A DNA stretch of 64,000 nucleotides from Bradyrhizobium nivariense (GTDB lineage: Bacteria; Pseudomonadota; Alphaproteobacteria; Rhizobiales; Xanthobacteraceae), in NCBI RefSeq assembly GCF_029846715.1, contig NZ_JARVWW010000035.1:1-64000 (forward strand), written 5' to 3'. Every line of letters begins with the position of its first letter. Position 1 is the first letter of the stretch. The position numbers and the translations under genes are program-made. This document shows positions 33,782 through 43,388 of this stretch, piece after piece. The notes beneath the pieces were generated by a model. That model was not told where the DNA came from. It searched no databases and was given only the letters and a program-made list of their open reading frames with translations.

Positions 33782-35038
33782 ATGGCAAGGTCAAGCACGT
33801 CCGTAGATGTGGCGGTCATCGGAGCTGGCCCCTACGGATTGTCGCTGGCCGCGCACCTGCGCGCGCGCGGCGTGGAGCACCGGATTTTCGGAGAGCCCAT
33901 GGGGCCCTGGAAAACCAACATGCCCCTCGGCATGCTGCTCAAATCCTATCCTTGGGCGACAAGCCTCTCCGACCCGAAGTCGGAATTCGACCTGAAGAGC
34001 TTCTGCACCGTACGTGCCCTGCCCTATCATGACGAGCTGATGCCGTTGCCGCTCAGCCGGTTCATCGACTACGGCGAAGCTTTCCAGGCGCGTTACGTAC
34101 CCGCCGTGGAGCGCAAGACTCTGATCGCGCTGGAGCCCGGCTCGGGCTTTCTTCGCGCCACTTTCGACGATGGCGAAACGGTCCGTGCGCGCCGCGTCGT
34201 GGTGTCGATCGGCCTGCATCCGTTCAAGCGCCTGCCGCACGAGGCTGCGCATCTGCCGGTCGAGCTGTGCTCGCATAGCGGCAAGTACGGCTCGCTGGAG
34301 GCCCTCGACGGCAAAGAGGTCATCGTGGTCGGATCCGGATCATCGGCGTCTGATCTGGCGGCGCTGATCCATGAGCGAGGGATTGAGGTTTCGCTCGTTG
34401 CGCGCCAGCCGAAGCTGCATTTCGCCGACGGCCCCCGGCGCCACTCCTTGTTCTCGCGCACCGTGGCTCCGATGAGCGGCATCGGCCATGGCTGGACGTT
34501 GGCGACCTGCGCCAAATATCCGCAGCTGATCCGGCTTTTGTCGAAGGACTTGCGAGTCCGGGTCGCCAACCACAGGGCGCTGGGACCGCTCGGCGGCGCT
34601 TTCGTGAAGGACCGCGTCGTCGGAAAAGTGCCGGTGTGGCTCAGTCATGCCATTCGTGGCGTCGAGACGCACAATGGCAAGGTCATGCTCGATCTCGTCG
34701 ACTCCGATGGTGCGCCGCGTTCGATACGGGCCGACCACGTCATCTTTGCAACCGGCTACAAGGTCGACGTGAACCGGCTGGGCTTCCTGAACGAAGCGCT
34801 GTTGCGCCGAATGCAGCTGGTCGATGGAGCGCCGGAACTCTCGGCGCATTACGAGACGACCGTGCCGGGCCTGCATTTCATCGGTCCGGCCGCGGCAAAC
34901 AGCTTTGGTCCGGTATGCCGCTTCGTCTACGGCACACATCATCCGGCCCAGCATCTAGCCCGCCACCTGTCGGCTGTCCTGGCACGCTTCCGGCCCGCGC
35001 TCCAGCTTCGGCCGCTTGACCGTACGGTGTCACCATGA
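33782..35038 (+). CDS. FAD/NAD(P)-dependent monooxygenase-like oxidoreductase
   Basis: Protein of 418 residues of the flavin-containing monooxygenase / lysine-ornithine N-hydroxylase superfamily. The FAD motif is VAVIGAGPYGLSLA (about 9-22), the second dinucleotide motif is VVGSGSSASDLAA (about 181-193), and an ATGYKVD motif follows near 325. Start 33782 has GGGAG 7 bases upstream. It lies within the polysaccharide assembly operon, with its stop overlapping the next gene (ATGA). Its substrate is unknown; oxidation of a sugar amine or of a lipid carrier precursor are possibilities. 224 bp upstream are non-coding. Confidence 0.8.
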   Translation: MARSSTSVDVAVIGAGPYGLSLAAHLRARGVEHRIFGEPMGPWKTNMPLGMLLKSYPWATSLSDPKSEFDLKSFCTVRALPYHDELMPLPLSRFIDYGEAFQARYVPAVERKTLIALEPGSGFLRATFDDGETVRARRVVVSIGLHPFKRLPHEAAHLPVELCSHSGKYGSLEALDGKEVIVVGSGSSASDLAALIHERGIEVSLVARQPKLHFADGPRRHSLFSRTVAPMSGIGHGWTLATCAKYPQLIRLLSKDLRVRVANHRALGPLGGAFVKDRVVGKVPVWLSHAIRGVETHNGKVMLDLVDSDGAPRSIRADHVIFATGYKVDVNRLGFLNEALLRRMQLVDGAPELSAHYETTVPGLHFIGPAAANSFGPVCRFVYGTHHPAQHLARHLSAVLARFRPALQLRPLDRTVSP

Positions 35039-35823
35039 ACGCTCCTGTCCCCAGTATCCTAGCCCATGTCGGGGTCGCACTGGCACCTGACCCGATCAAT
35101 ATCGCATTGGGGCGGTCACTGATTTTGCCTCGCGTGAGCTTCGTCGTCCCGACACTCAACGAAGCCAAGAACCTCCCCTGGCTACTGCCCCGCATCCCGA
35201 ACTGGGCGCATGAGATCATTATCGTGGACGGTCGTTCGACGGACGACACGGTCGCCGTGGCGCGCCGTCTGCGTGACGTGAAGGTTGTGATGGAACCCCG
35301 ACGAGGCAAGGGCGCGGCTCTGCAGGCGGGTTTCCGCGCAGCCACCGGCGACATCATCGTCATGATCGACGCCGACGGCTCCATGGTTCCGGAGGAAGCC
35401 GTCGTCTTCGTGAGTACGCTGATCGCCGGCGCGGATCTGGTCAAAGGCTCGCGCTTCCTCCAGGGAGCCGGCACCGACGACATGTCGCTGTTCCGCATGC
35501 TCGGCAACTGGGGGCTGACCCAGATCGTGCGGTTGCTCTATGGCGGGGTGTTCTCCGACCTCTGCTACGGATATATGGCGTTCTGGACCAAGCACGTCGT
35601 CACGCTCGACTGTGATTGCGATGGATTCGAGATCGAGACCCTCATCAATGTGCGGGCCTTGAAGAACCACCTCAACATCGTCGAGGTCGCGAGTTTCGAG
35701 GCTCCGCGTATCAGTGGCGAGAGTAATCTGCGCGCGATCCCGGACGGCTGGCGCGTCCTCAAGACGATCCTGCGCGAGCGGGTGCTTTCGCGGGTCTCGC
35801 TGGTTGCCTATGGGTATCCATGA
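35035..35823 (+). CDS. GT2-family glycosyltransferase, dolichol-phosphate mannosyltransferase-like
   Basis: Protein of 262 residues. SFVVPTLNEAKNLPWLL (35-51), IIIVDGRSTDDT (62-73), GKGAALQAGF and the metal-binding VMIDADGS follow the DPM1/polyprenyl-phosphate sugar transferase pattern. It lacks the two C-terminal membrane helices of GtrB types. It probably transfers a hexose from a nucleotide sugar to polyprenyl phosphate or to a growing glycan at the cytoplasmic face. The start is coupled to the FAD enzyme (ATGA overlap), and 43 bp separate it from the following GT4 gene. Confidence 0.87.
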   Translation: MNAPVPSILAHVGVALAPDPINIALGRSLILPRVSFVVPTLNEAKNLPWLLPRIPNWAHEIIIVDGRSTDDTVAVARRLRDVKVVMEPRRGKGAALQAGFRAATGDIIVMIDADGSMVPEEAVVFVSTLIAGADLVKGSRFLQGAGTDDMSLFRMLGNWGLTQIVRLLYGGVFSDLCYGYMAFWTKHVVTLDCDCDGFEIETLINVRALKNHLNIVEVASFEAPRISGESNLRAIPDGWRVLKTILRERVLSRVSLVAYGYP

Positions 35824-35866
35824 GGGCCGGGACGATCGAGAAATCGTCCGGTGAAGGGATAGCCCG

Positions 35867-37033
35867 ATGCGAATCCTGATGGTTGCCGCTCGCTGCTACC
35901 CCTTCATGGGGGGCATCGAAACCCACATCCATGAGGTCGGCCCCCGCCTCGTGGCGCGTGGCCACGTGGTCGACGTGCTCACCACCGACCCCTCGGGAGA
36001 ACTGCCGGTTGAGGAGTATATGCGCGGCATGCGCGTGCAGCGCGTGCGGGCATGGCCGAGAGAACGGGACCTGTATGTGTCGCCCGGCATCTACACCGCG
36101 ATCCGCCGCGGCGTCTGGGATCTGATCCATTTCCAGGGCTACAACACCTTCGTGGCGCCGATCGGGCTGCTCGCGGCCATTCGCGGCGACCTGCCATTCG
36201 TCGTGACCTTCCATAGTGGCGGACATTCCTCGCGGCTGCGCAATGCAGTGCGCGGGACCCAGCATGCGCTGCTCCGGCCGCTCGTGGCCCGAGCCGCGCG
36301 GCTGATCGGCGTCTCCGAATTCGAAGCCAGCTTCTTCAGCGCCAGGATGGGCGTGCCGCGCGAGCGCTTCGTCGTCATTCCAAACGGCGCGGCGATGCCG
36401 GCTGCGAGTCCCGGCGTCAAGGTCGATCCCCACCTGATCGTCTCCGGCGGCAGGCTCGAGCGCTACAAGGGCCATCACCGGGCGATTGCAGCCATGCCCG
36501 AGTTGATCCGCCGGATACCTGACGCCCGATTGCACGTGGTCGGATCGGGCCCGTATGAGGGAGAATTGCGGCGCCTCGTCGCGACGCTTGGTCTTGAAAA
36601 ACGGGTCACCATCGCAACCATTCCCGGATCCGAGCGACAGAAAATGGCCGACCTTCTGGCGAGCGCCGGGCTGTTCGTATTGTTCAGCGACTACGAAGCC
36701 CATCCGGTCGCCGTGATGGAAGCCTTGTCGCTGCGGCGTCCAGTGCTCGTGAACGACACGTCCGGGCTTGGAGAGCTGGCATCCAAAGGTCTGTGCCGGG
36801 CGATTGCGCGCGACGCAAACCCGAGCGCACTGGCCGCCGCTATGGCCGAGGAACTGGAGGCCCAGCGGGAGGTCCCCGATTGGGTGCTGCCTGACTGGGA
36901 TGACTGCGCACAAGCGCTGAGCGAAGTTTACGACGATGTTTACAACGATATTCTGAGCAGCAGGTCCAGGAGGCGCTCTCCGCTCGGCGGCATCCTATCG
37001 TGGCCTCCTGCGACGAAGGCACGACGCCGATGA
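35867..37033 (+). CDS. GT4-family glycosyltransferase
   Basis: Protein of 388 residues with a GT-B fold. The N-terminal domain starts MRILMVAARCYPFMGGIETH, which is the standard GT4 opening with the glycine-rich loop. The C-terminal donor domain shows LIVSGGRLERYKGHHRAIAA, and the E-x7-E region FSDYEAHPVAVMEALSL. The C-terminus is basic. It should be a retaining transferase using a nucleotide-activated sugar at the inner membrane. It is part of the rightward assembly operon and overlaps the next gene by 4 bases. Confidence 0.9.
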   Translation: MRILMVAARCYPFMGGIETHIHEVGPRLVARGHVVDVLTTDPSGELPVEEYMRGMRVQRVRAWPRERDLYVSPGIYTAIRRGVWDLIHFQGYNTFVAPIGLLAAIRGDLPFVVTFHSGGHSSRLRNAVRGTQHALLRPLVARAARLIGVSEFEASFFSARMGVPRERFVVIPNGAAMPAASPGVKVDPHLIVSGGRLERYKGHHRAIAAMPELIRRIPDARLHVVGSGPYEGELRRLVATLGLEKRVTIATIPGSERQKMADLLASAGLFVLFSDYEAHPVAVMEALSLRRPVLVNDTSGLGELASKGLCRAIARDANPSALAAAMAEELEAQREVPDWVLPDWDDCAQALSEVYDDVYNDILSSRSRRRSPLGGILSWPPATKARRR

Positions 37034-38997
37034 TGCCGGCTCATTTAACCGCAGCAACCGGGACAAACCCGCTCCAGAGCGGAGTCCAATTCGTATCGGC
37101 AGTCATCGGCCCCGATCTTCGCAGCGGCAGCTCCGACGCCCCGACGCCACCGGTGAGTTGCGAATGGATCGCGGCCTTGTGCCTGACGGCGGCCATGGCC
37201 TTGTTGCTGGTCGTGGCCGGGCACGCCGCCGGGCGCCGAGCCTACGACGTGGCGCCACTGCTTTTCTGGTCTGGCGTGGTCCTGCTGGTCGTCCCGATCA
37301 GCATTCGCATCGGCTGGCCCAGGGTCGCTCGAGGTGAACGTCTCTTCCTGCTGTTCCTGCTTGCCGAAGTCTTATTCTACTACAAGGCTGTCTATTCCCC
37401 GACGAGCTTCATCGGTCACGACGAATTCTTGCACTGGGTCGCTGCCGACGATCTCTTGACGGCACGCCGGCTATTCCTGTCCAACCCGCTTCTGCCGATC
37501 GGGCCGGCGTATCCCGCCCTGGAAATTCTGACGACCGCGATCGTCAATCTCACCGGACTGCCGTTGTTTGCGGCGGGAACGCTGCTGTTGGTCATCCTGA
37601 GGGGCATCTTCGTCGCCGGCCTGTTCCTGTTCTACGAAAAGCTCTCCGGATCGCCACGTACCTCGGCCATCGCCTGTCTCGTCTATATGGGCTGCACAAC
37701 CTTCGCAGTGTTCGAGGCGATGTTCTCCTACGAGAGCCTCGGCGTCGTGCTGTGCGTGCTGGCCATCGCGGTCGAAGCAGCGTCCAGGGATCTCGATGGG
37801 CGACCGCGGCTGCGAGCGCTTGGGTTGATCGCCCTGCTGTTGGGAGCCCTTGCGGTCACGCATCACCTCTCGGCCGCCTTCGCCGCCATCTATTTCGGAG
37901 CACTGGCCGGCTTCGAAGCCTTGCGCCGCGGCCCCATGCGGATCGAGGCAAGATTTGCCATGGGCGCCACGGCGATCCTAGCCATCGCCCTGCCGGTCCT
38001 GTGGATGGAGGCCCGTGGTAACCTTCTCAGGGGTTATCTCGGCCCGGTCATCGAAAGCGGCTTCAGGACGTTGCTCGCAAAGATCATGGGCGCACCCACG
38101 CTACGGTCGGAGCATCTCGGCCACCCGGCCCAGCCCCTCGGCATGCGGCTGACCACCATGGTGGCGATGCTGCTGTTGGCGCTGGGACTGGCGACAGGAT
38201 TCTTCAGGTCGCTGGCGATGACAGCACCGAGCAACGCGCACGCGGGCTGGCGTCCAATTCAGGACATTCTAAGGCGTCGCTGGCGCGACAGCCGCATCGT
38301 GCTCCTCACCCTATTGGCGTTAGGATTCCCGATCTCGGTGGCGTTCCGGCTGACCAGCGGCGGATGGGAAATCGGCAACCGCATGGGAACGTTCGTGTTC
38401 ATCGCCGTCGGGCTGGTCGTTGCGGTGGGCATCGTACATTTCTGGCAGGGCCGCGAGCCCCGCGGGTGGCGCCGCATTGCGCCGGCCATCGCTCTCTCCG
38501 TTATCATCATGGGCGGCGTCACGAGCTCCGCGCTCTATCCGATCCGTGGACCCTACAGGGTGGCAGCCGACCAGCAATCCGTCGAGCCGATGGGGATCGA
38601 AACGGCACTCTGGACCAAGCAGTGGCTCGCGCCCGGCAATCGCTTCACTGCCGACCGCATCAATCGCCTGCTGCTTGCCAGCTACGGGCGGCAGGACGTC
38701 AGGGTCAAAATCGTCGAAGGCGTTGATACCGCGCGCTTGTACGAAGTCGAGACGTTAGGGCCCGATGAGTTCTGGGCGTTGGCGAGGAGCGACATCGATT
38801 TCCTGCTGGTGGATCTGCGTTTGTGCTCAGCCCCGCCGGTGCTCGGCTTCTACTTTGAGCCGTGGCAGGCGCAGAAAGGAAAGCCGCTTTCAAGCGACAT
38901 GTTGCTCAAGTTCAACGACATCAAGGGCATCACGCGCATCTACGACAACGGCTGGATCGTCATCTACGACGTGAGAGGATTGCATGGGAATTCCTAG
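37030..38997 (+). CDS. Polytopic membrane protein, possible GT-C transferase or polymerase
   Basis: Protein of 655 residues from the ATG that overlaps the GT4 stop (ATGA). About ten to twelve hydrophobic segments fill residues 40-490, and a soluble C-terminal domain of about 150 residues follows (FTADRINRLLLASYG, IYDNGWIVIYDV). A conserved GHDEFLHWVAADDLL loop after the third segment holds acidic residues of the kind found in GT-C enzymes. Candidate roles are polymerase (Wzy-like) or lipid-linked sugar transferase; the locus has no other obvious polymerase. No family motif settles the choice. Confidence 0.65.
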   Translation: MMPAHLTAATGTNPLQSGVQFVSAVIGPDLRSGSSDAPTPPVSCEWIAALCLTAAMALLLVVAGHAAGRRAYDVAPLLFWSGVVLLVVPISIRIGWPRVARGERLFLLFLLAEVLFYYKAVYSPTSFIGHDEFLHWVAADDLLTARRLFLSNPLLPIGPAYPALEILTTAIVNLTGLPLFAAGTLLLVILRGIFVAGLFLFYEKLSGSPRTSAIACLVYMGCTTFAVFEAMFSYESLGVVLCVLAIAVEAASRDLDGRPRLRALGLIALLLGALAVTHHLSAAFAAIYFGALAGFEALRRGPMRIEARFAMGATAILAIALPVLWMEARGNLLRGYLGPVIESGFRTLLAKIMGAPTLRSEHLGHPAQPLGMRLTTMVAMLLLALGLATGFFRSLAMTAPSNAHAGWRPIQDILRRRWRDSRIVLLTLLALGFPISVAFRLTSGGWEIGNRMGTFVFIAVGLVVAVGIVHFWQGREPRGWRRIAPAIALSVIIMGGVTSSALYPIRGPYRVAADQQSVEPMGIETALWTKQWLAPGNRFTADRINRLLLASYGRQDVRVKIVEGVDTARLYEVETLGPDEFWALARSDIDFLLVDLRLCSAPPVLGFYFEPWQAQKGKPLSSDMLLKFNDIKGITRIYDNGWIVIYDVRGLHGNS

Positions 38998-39742
38998 CAA
39001 CCGGGACCTTCGGGCCGCCTTGCTTTGGGCACTAGCCACGCTGGCAGCGGTCGCCGTCAGCGACAGTCTGCTCCTGCGTACCATCCTGGGCGCGCCAATG
39101 GTGTTCCTCGTCTCCGGCCATGCTGTACTGCGCGCGATCGGCGTCAGGACCGCCTCCATAACCGAACATCTCGCCTACGCGGTCGGCGCGAGCCTCGCCG
39201 TCGGCATTGCCGGCGGCTTTGCCCTGAACGTCGCGGGCTTCCTAACGCCGCTGGGCTGGGCGATCTGGTTCTGCGCCATCACCATCGGCGCTGCGCTCGT
39301 AGCCGACGGTCGCAGCGACGCTCCCGATCTGCCACCCTGGCCAGATCCGCTACGAGTCCGCTTCTGGCAGGGCGCTGCGATCACGCTCGCGGTGCTCCTG
39401 GCGACCGGCGCTTATGCGCTGGCCGTCCGCGACGAAACGACTTACCGACAATTCAGCTACACGGAGTTCTGGATGTTGCCATCGGCCGGCGACGGCCCAG
39501 GTCGGCTCACTGTCGGCGTCCGCAACGCCGAGACCCAACCGCAGCGTTTCGACGTGGAAATCACCATCGACGGACGGCTGTTCGCAGTTTTCCCCTCGCT
39601 TACCATCGCGCCGGGCGAGACCTGGGCGCGACAGATCCCAGTACCCGTCTCGGCCACCTCGCAAAAGGCCGAGGCCCGGCTCTACAGGCCGGACGACAAT
39701 CGACTCTATCGCAGCGTTTCGACGCTGGTGCCGCGCATCTGA
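38984..39742 (+). CDS. Membrane protein with DUF1616-like C-terminal domain
   Basis: Protein of 252 residues with four or five transmembrane segments in the first 140 residues, then a soluble beta-rich domain (LTVGVRNAETQPQRFDVEI, PGETWARQIPVPV) that resembles the extracytoplasmic DUF1616 domain. It overlaps the preceding membrane protein gene by 14 bases and precedes a GT4 gene by 13 bp, so it is part of the assembly operon. It might be a partner of the upstream polytopic protein. Function unknown. Confidence 0.7.
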   Translation: MGIPSNRDLRAALLWALATLAAVAVSDSLLLRTILGAPMVFLVSGHAVLRAIGVRTASITEHLAYAVGASLAVGIAGGFALNVAGFLTPLGWAIWFCAITIGAALVADGRSDAPDLPPWPDPLRVRFWQGAAITLAVLLATGAYALAVRDETTYRQFSYTEFWMLPSAGDGPGRLTVGVRNAETQPQRFDVEITIDGRLFAVFPSLTIAPGETWARQIPVPVSATSQKAEARLYRPDDNRLYRSVSTLVPRI

Positions 39743-39755
39743 AACGAGGCCGACC

Positions 39756-41030
39756 ATGCGCATCCTGCTGCTGTCGCAATTCTATCCTCCGGTGATCGGG
39801 GGCGAGGAGCGACACATCCGTAACCTCGGCAGGGCCCTGGCGCAGCGCGGCCATACCGTGAGCGTCGGGACCTTCATGCATCCCGGATCGCCGGACACCG
39901 AGCTGGACGGTGCGGTCCGCGTGCATCGCCTGCGCGGCACGCTCCAGCGCCTTTCAAACCTACATACCGATTCCGAGCGCCGCCACGCCCCACCCTTCCC
40001 CGATCCCGAGTTGCTGCTGGCGCTGAAGCGGCTGATCGCGAAGGAGCGGCCGGACATCGTCCACGCCCATAACTGGATCTACGCATCGTTCCTGCCGCTC
40101 AGGGTTCTCGGTGGCGCGCGCCTTGTGCTGACGCTCCATGATTACGGCCTCGTGTGCGCCAAGAAGAACTTCATGCATCTGGGTACGCGTTTGTGCGATG
40201 GCCCGCGGCTCGCGAAGTGCCTTCCCTGCGCCACCGCCCACTACGGAGCCGCGAAAGCCACCGCGACGACGCTTGGCAACTGGGCATCGACTTTCGTCGC
40301 ACGGCGCGTGGTGGACCGCTTCATTGCGGTCAGCCACGCGGTGGCGCGTCATACCGGTCTCACGCGAGGTCACGCTCCCTACGAGGTCATCCCGAATTTC
40401 GTGCCCGACGATGTCGGGATTCTTGGTCCGGAAGATTCCTGCATGCGGGAGCTGCCGGAAGATGGATTCATCCTGTTCGTCGGCGACATGATGCGGCTCA
40501 AGGGCATTGACGTTCTCCTGAAGGCCTATGCCCGGCTCGCGCAGGCGCCGCCGCTGGTCCTGATCGGGCGCCGGGTCGCCGATACGCCAACCGAGTTTCC
40601 GCCAAACGTTCGCGTTTTCAGCAACTGGCCGCATTCCGCCATCATGCACGCATGGCACAGATCGCTGTTCGGCGTGCTGCCATCGGTCGGGCCGGAAGCC
40701 TGCGCGACCGTGATCATGGAAGCGATGGCGTCTGGCAAAGCCGTCGTCGCAACCGACGTCGGCGGCATGCCGGATCTCGTCGATGACGGCGACACGGGGC
40801 TTCTCGTGCCGCCGGGTGACATGCAAGCCCTGACCCGCGCGATGCAATCACTCCTGGACGACCGCACCTTGCTGGCTCGCCTCGAGGCGACAAGTCTCGC
40901 CCGGGTGGAGCGTCTCAAGGCCGGAGTGGTCGTGACCCGGATCGAGCAGGTCTACCGCGATGTGCTGCGCCCGGCCGCCAACAGAGTCGCAATGCCGGCG
41001 CAGCAGGGTTCGGGAGAGCCTTCATGCTAG
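39756..41030 (+). CDS. GT4-family glycosyltransferase
   Basis: GT-B protein of 424 residues starting MRILLLSQFYPPVIGGEERH, with DIVHAHNWIYASFLPL in the acceptor domain and FVGDMMRLKGIDVLLKAY, GPEACATVIMEAMASGKAVV and GGMPDLVDDG in the donor domain. Those features are typical of family 4. A CAKKNFMH...C...CLPC cysteine cluster (about 135-165) may be structural and is seen in some relatives. GAGG lies 7 bases upstream of ATG 39756; the upstream open frame is a shadow. It overlaps the flippase gene by 7 bases. Confidence 0.9.
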   Translation: MRILLLSQFYPPVIGGEERHIRNLGRALAQRGHTVSVGTFMHPGSPDTELDGAVRVHRLRGTLQRLSNLHTDSERRHAPPFPDPELLLALKRLIAKERPDIVHAHNWIYASFLPLRVLGGARLVLTLHDYGLVCAKKNFMHLGTRLCDGPRLAKCLPCATAHYGAAKATATTLGNWASTFVARRVVDRFIAVSHAVARHTGLTRGHAPYEVIPNFVPDDVGILGPEDSCMRELPEDGFILFVGDMMRLKGIDVLLKAYARLAQAPPLVLIGRRVADTPTEFPPNVRVFSNWPHSAIMHAWHRSLFGVLPSVGPEACATVIMEAMASGKAVVATDVGGMPDLVDDGDTGLLVPPGDMQALTRAMQSLLDDRTLLARLEATSLARVERLKAGVVVTRIEQVYRDVLRPAANRVAMPAQQGSGEPSC

Positions 41031-42442
41031 CACTTGCCCGGACGACGATCATGCGCGTACCCAGGACGCTTCAAAAGAGCGCCATCCTCTTTACCAATTC
41101 GGGCGCCTTGGCGATCGGAACGATAGCGGCGGCGGGCCTTGGATTTGTCTACTGGTGGCTCGCCGCGCGGATGTTCCCGCCGGAGGTGATCGGCAACGCC
41201 TCCGGCCTCCTGTCCGTGATGGGCCTCATCGCTCTCCTGGGGGAAGCTGGACTCGGGACCTTGCTGATCGGCGAAATCGTCCGGCATCCCGGCCAGGAAT
41301 CCGGCCTTGCCGGCGCAGCAGCGTCGGTCGGGGTGGCGCTGGCGCTTGGCCTGGCCTTGTTGTTTGTCTTCGGGGAGGCGCAACTCAGCTCGGCCAGTCC
41401 GATCGACGGCTGGTTCGCGGCCGGTCTGTTCATCCTTGGGTGTGGCCTGACCGCATTCAGCTTCGTGCTCGAGCAGGCGCTGGCTGGCAGTCTGCGTAGC
41501 GGCGCCAGGATGGTCCGGCAGGTGCTGTTCTCGACGCTTAAGCTGATGCTGATCGCCGCTGCTGCCACCGCCGGCTTTGCCTCCAATGCCGCGATTCTTC
41601 TCACCTGGGTGGCCGGTCTGCTCGCGTCCTGGATCGTTCTCGATCTCTTGACTCGGGGCGGTGCGCGTCGCCTCGTTGGGGCGCCCGATTTCGGGCTGCT
41701 CCATACGCTTCGGGGCAAGGTGCTCGGCCATTACGCGCTTGATGTCGCCGTACAGGCTCCCGCCGTCATCATGCCATACCTTGTGCTGGTCCTCCTGTCC
41801 CCGACCATCAACGCCGCTTTCGCGACGTTGTGGATGCTTGTCTCGATGGCCGCGCTGATTCCTGCAGCCATGGCCACAGTCCTGTTCCCCGTGGTCAGAG
41901 CAAACTCGAAACAATTCGGGCACGACATGCTGGTGTCACTGACGGTGTCATTGCTCTTCTCCCTGGTCTGCGCCGCCGTCGTCTTCGCCTATTCGCGGCA
42001 ACTCCTGGCGCTCTTCAATCCGGCCTATCCGGAGATCGCCGGTTCGAGCCTTCGCTTGCTCGGCTTCAGCCTTTTGGGATCAACGCTCAAGTATCATGGC
42101 TGCACGCTGGCGCGGCTTGGCGACAAGATGCGCAAGGCGTCTCTCTGGTTCGCGCTCGGCGGATTGCTGGAGCTCGGCTTCGCGATCGCTGGCGCAAAGC
42201 TTGACGGACTTCAGGGCCTGGTCGTGGGCTGGACACTCGCCGTCAGCATCGAGGGGGCCTATGCGGCCCTCGTGTTGGCCTTCGCAACGAAGCTGGATTC
42301 TGCCGCCGGCCCAGCGCGCGAAGGCCTGGCCCCGTCCCAGAAAAACTCTGAGGAAAACACTGATCATGGTGCCGAGGCACCATCCGCAAATCTGGTGGCC
42401 TGCGGACACCATCGTAGTCGAGCGCGTCGACGGGCTTTCTGA
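41024..42442 (+). CDS. Wzx-like polysaccharide flippase (MOP superfamily)
   Basis: Integral membrane protein of 472 residues with about twelve hydrophobic helices, opening with ALAIGTIAAAGLGFVYWWL and the ARMFPPEVIGNASGL loop typical of polysaccharide flippases. The C-terminal 40 residues are hydrophilic and His/Arg-rich (ACGHHRSRARRRAF). It should move lipid-linked oligosaccharide units across the inner membrane for polymerisation and export. It ends the rightward operon and converges with the methyltransferase gene, 23 bp between stops. Confidence 0.88.
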   Translation: MLALARTTIMRVPRTLQKSAILFTNSGALAIGTIAAAGLGFVYWWLAARMFPPEVIGNASGLLSVMGLIALLGEAGLGTLLIGEIVRHPGQESGLAGAAASVGVALALGLALLFVFGEAQLSSASPIDGWFAAGLFILGCGLTAFSFVLEQALAGSLRSGARMVRQVLFSTLKLMLIAAAATAGFASNAAILLTWVAGLLASWIVLDLLTRGGARRLVGAPDFGLLHTLRGKVLGHYALDVAVQAPAVIMPYLVLVLLSPTINAAFATLWMLVSMAALIPAAMATVLFPVVRANSKQFGHDMLVSLTVSLLFSLVCAAVVFAYSRQLLALFNPAYPEIAGSSLRLLGFSLLGSTLKYHGCTLARLGDKMRKASLWFALGGLLELGFAIAGAKLDGLQGLVVGWTLAVSIEGAYAALVLAFATKLDSAAGPAREGLAPSQKNSEENTDHGAEAPSANLVACGHHRSRARRRAF

Positions 42443-42447
42443 GTCGG

Positions 42448-42471
42448 GCGCGATTATTTGCGCGATTATTT
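42448..42471. repeat. 12-bp tandem duplication between converging genes
   Basis: GCGCGATTATTT occurs twice in a row at 42448-42459 and 42460-42471. The second copy includes the stop codon of the methyltransferase gene. It is a small slippage-type duplication in the convergent gap. Confidence 0.85.
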
Positions 42472-43320
42472 GGTTGCAATTGCCGTGATGCCCATCAGGA
42501 CGCCGGCCAATTGATTGCGCCGCAAACGAGCCGGGAGCCGTTGCAGAGCCCATTCGACGCCGCGCATCAGCCGATAGGGTGGCGCGGCGAGCCGATATCC
42601 GGCGATCACCAGGGGGAACTCGACCCGGCGGAAGCCCGCCCTGAGCATCAGGGCGCGCAGTGAGTGGTAGTCGTATTCGCGCATGTGCATGCCCGTCGCC
42701 ACATTGTCGACGAGCGCCGAAATGTCGTGCGGCCCCGTAACGACGCTCGGCGTCGTACACACATAACGCCCGCCACGCCTGAGCACCCGGTGGATCTCCC
42801 GGAGCTGGTCCTTGGCGTCGTCGACGTGCAGATGCTCCATGAGCTGATCTGAATTCGCAAGATCGACGGAGTTGTCCGCGAGCGGAATGTCGACCCCATC
42901 GGTCTTCACGAATCGAAAATTCGCCGGAGCAGCGGCGAAATTCACAAGCGCATCCGTAACATCAAGGCCGAGCACCTCACGGGCGATCCCGGACAGCGCA
43001 TAGGGCAGCAGGGCGTCACCGGCGCCGATCTCCAGATACACGCAACCGCGCTCCATCAAAGGCTCGAGGAGCCTGACTTGTCTCGCAACCCGGTCCGGCC
43101 GCGAACTGCCGGCCCTTTTCTGGGGATGGTCCGGCAGGCTGTTGAACAGTTCCGAATAGACCTCGGCATAGAGCCGGGAGCGCTCGTCGCGGGAGGCGGC
43201 CCGCAGACGATCCGCGAGCCGGCGCTCGAGTTCGTAGTGCGCGATCAGGCGCTCGGGCGATCGAGTGTCCTTCCAGCGCTGCTGGATCGCCCGATAGTCA
43301 GGCTTCAGCTTCGTCGACAC
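42466..43320 (-). CDS. SAM-dependent class I methyltransferase
   Basis: Protein of 284 residues. The cofactor motif I is VYLEIGAGDALLPYAL (about 94-109), with GLDVTD as motif II, a DIPLADNSVDLANSDQLMEHL segment as motif IV, and LRRGGRYVCTTP after it. The N-terminal 90 residues are helical and charged. A C-terminal hydrophobic/basic part may touch the membrane. It probably methylates a sugar or lipid-linked glycan, which can control chain length in such loci. It is transcribed leftward and is 68 bp downstream of the export-protein gene, probably in the same operon. Confidence 0.82.
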   Translation of the reverse strand: MSTKLKPDYRAIQQRWKDTRSPERLIAHYELERRLADRLRAASRDERSRLYAEVYSELFNSLPDHPQKRAGSSRPDRVARQVRLLEPLMERGCVYLEIGAGDALLPYALSGIAREVLGLDVTDALVNFAAAPANFRFVKTDGVDIPLADNSVDLANSDQLMEHLHVDDAKDQLREIHRVLRRGGRYVCTTPSVVTGPHDISALVDNVATGMHMREYDYHSLRALMLRAGFRRVEFPLVIAGYRLAAPPYRLMRGVEWALQRLPARLRRNQLAGVLMGITAIATK

Positions 43321-43388
43321 AGGCGCTTCCGATCTGGTTTGGCGACTAGCAGGCTAATCGCCTTTGCGCGTCAATCTCACGAGGGCCA